Shown: one piece after another, positions 5,194 to 5,223 of the stretch
Layout: each line of letters begins with the position of its first letter
How positions within the stretch are numbered: the first letter of the stretch is position 1
DNA from: an uncultured Elusimicrobiales bacterium
GTDB lineage: Bacteria > Elusimicrobiota > Elusimicrobia > Elusimicrobiales > Elusimicrobiaceae
Reading direction: 5' to 3'
Length of the DNA stretch: 5,223 bases
NCBI GenBank assembly: GCA_944322775.1
Contig: CALUQA010000141.1
Coordinates: forward strand, 1-5,223
The notes under the pieces: generated by a model
Database searches by the model: none
The model's input: only the letters and a program-made list of their open reading frames with translations
Told to the model about the DNA's origin: nothing
Position numbers and translations under genes: made by a program

Positions 5194-5223
5194 TTTCATC
5201 TCCTCTGCACCCGCGGGCTATAT

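Noticed and set aside
5195..5223. AGGAG followed by ATG on the minus strand at the right edge, like a gene start
   Set aside because: The frame closes after five codons and there is no spacing between the purine run and the ATG; it lies just upstream of the tRNA promoter.

Overview
The window is ordinary bacterial chromosome, densely coded on both strands. It carries seven protein genes and one tRNA, with no mobile element, CRISPR array or phage gene. The best guess for the host is an anaerobic, peptide- or amino-acid-fermenting bacterium. Its genes use Shine-Dalgarno sites and sigma-70-like promoters. A class III-signal pilin of the MKKGFTLIELL type next to a ferredoxin-dependent branched-chain 2-oxoacid oxidoreductase resembles gut Elusimicrobia (Elusimicrobium relatives). 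That placement is from memory of protein style, not from a search, and should be held loosely.

Layout from left to right. At 73-507 (-) is a stand-alone type IV pilin/pseudopilin gene, closed by a strong hairpin terminator at 37-67. It diverges from a Spinster-like MFS transporter at 593-1825 (+). A bidirectional terminator at 1840-1869 separates the transporter from the convergent operon that fills 1884-4509 (-). Read in its own direction, that operon runs: ferredoxin-like delta subunit (4509-4306), alpha subunit (4287-3163), beta subunit (3163-2420), gamma subunit (2420-1884). This is the vorD-vorB-vorA-vorC order of a four-subunit 2-oxoacid:ferredoxin oxidoreductase, most likely for 2-oxoisovalerate and other branched-chain 2-oxoacids. 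Alpha/beta and beta/gamma are joined by TAATG stop/start overlaps, which suggests coupled translation of the catalytic core.

Divergent from the operon is a free methionine-(R)-sulfoxide reductase gene (4608-5051, +), whose promoter sits so close to the ATG that the mRNA may be leaderless. A tRNA-Phe(GAA) gene lies convergently at 5082-5153 (-). It has its own promoter on the right, and its intrinsic terminator is embedded in the last codons of the reductase gene.

Functionally, the Vor complex would oxidatively decarboxylate transaminated branched-chain amino acids to acyl-CoA and reduced ferredoxin, supplying energy and low-potential electrons. The divergent reductase would repair oxidised free methionine. 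The transporter and pilin are separate single-gene units with no visible link to Vor. I did not find a convincing undescribed system. The points most worth a second look are regulatory: the possible leaderless start, the terminator buried in a convergent gene, and short repeats in the two divergent intergenic regions.
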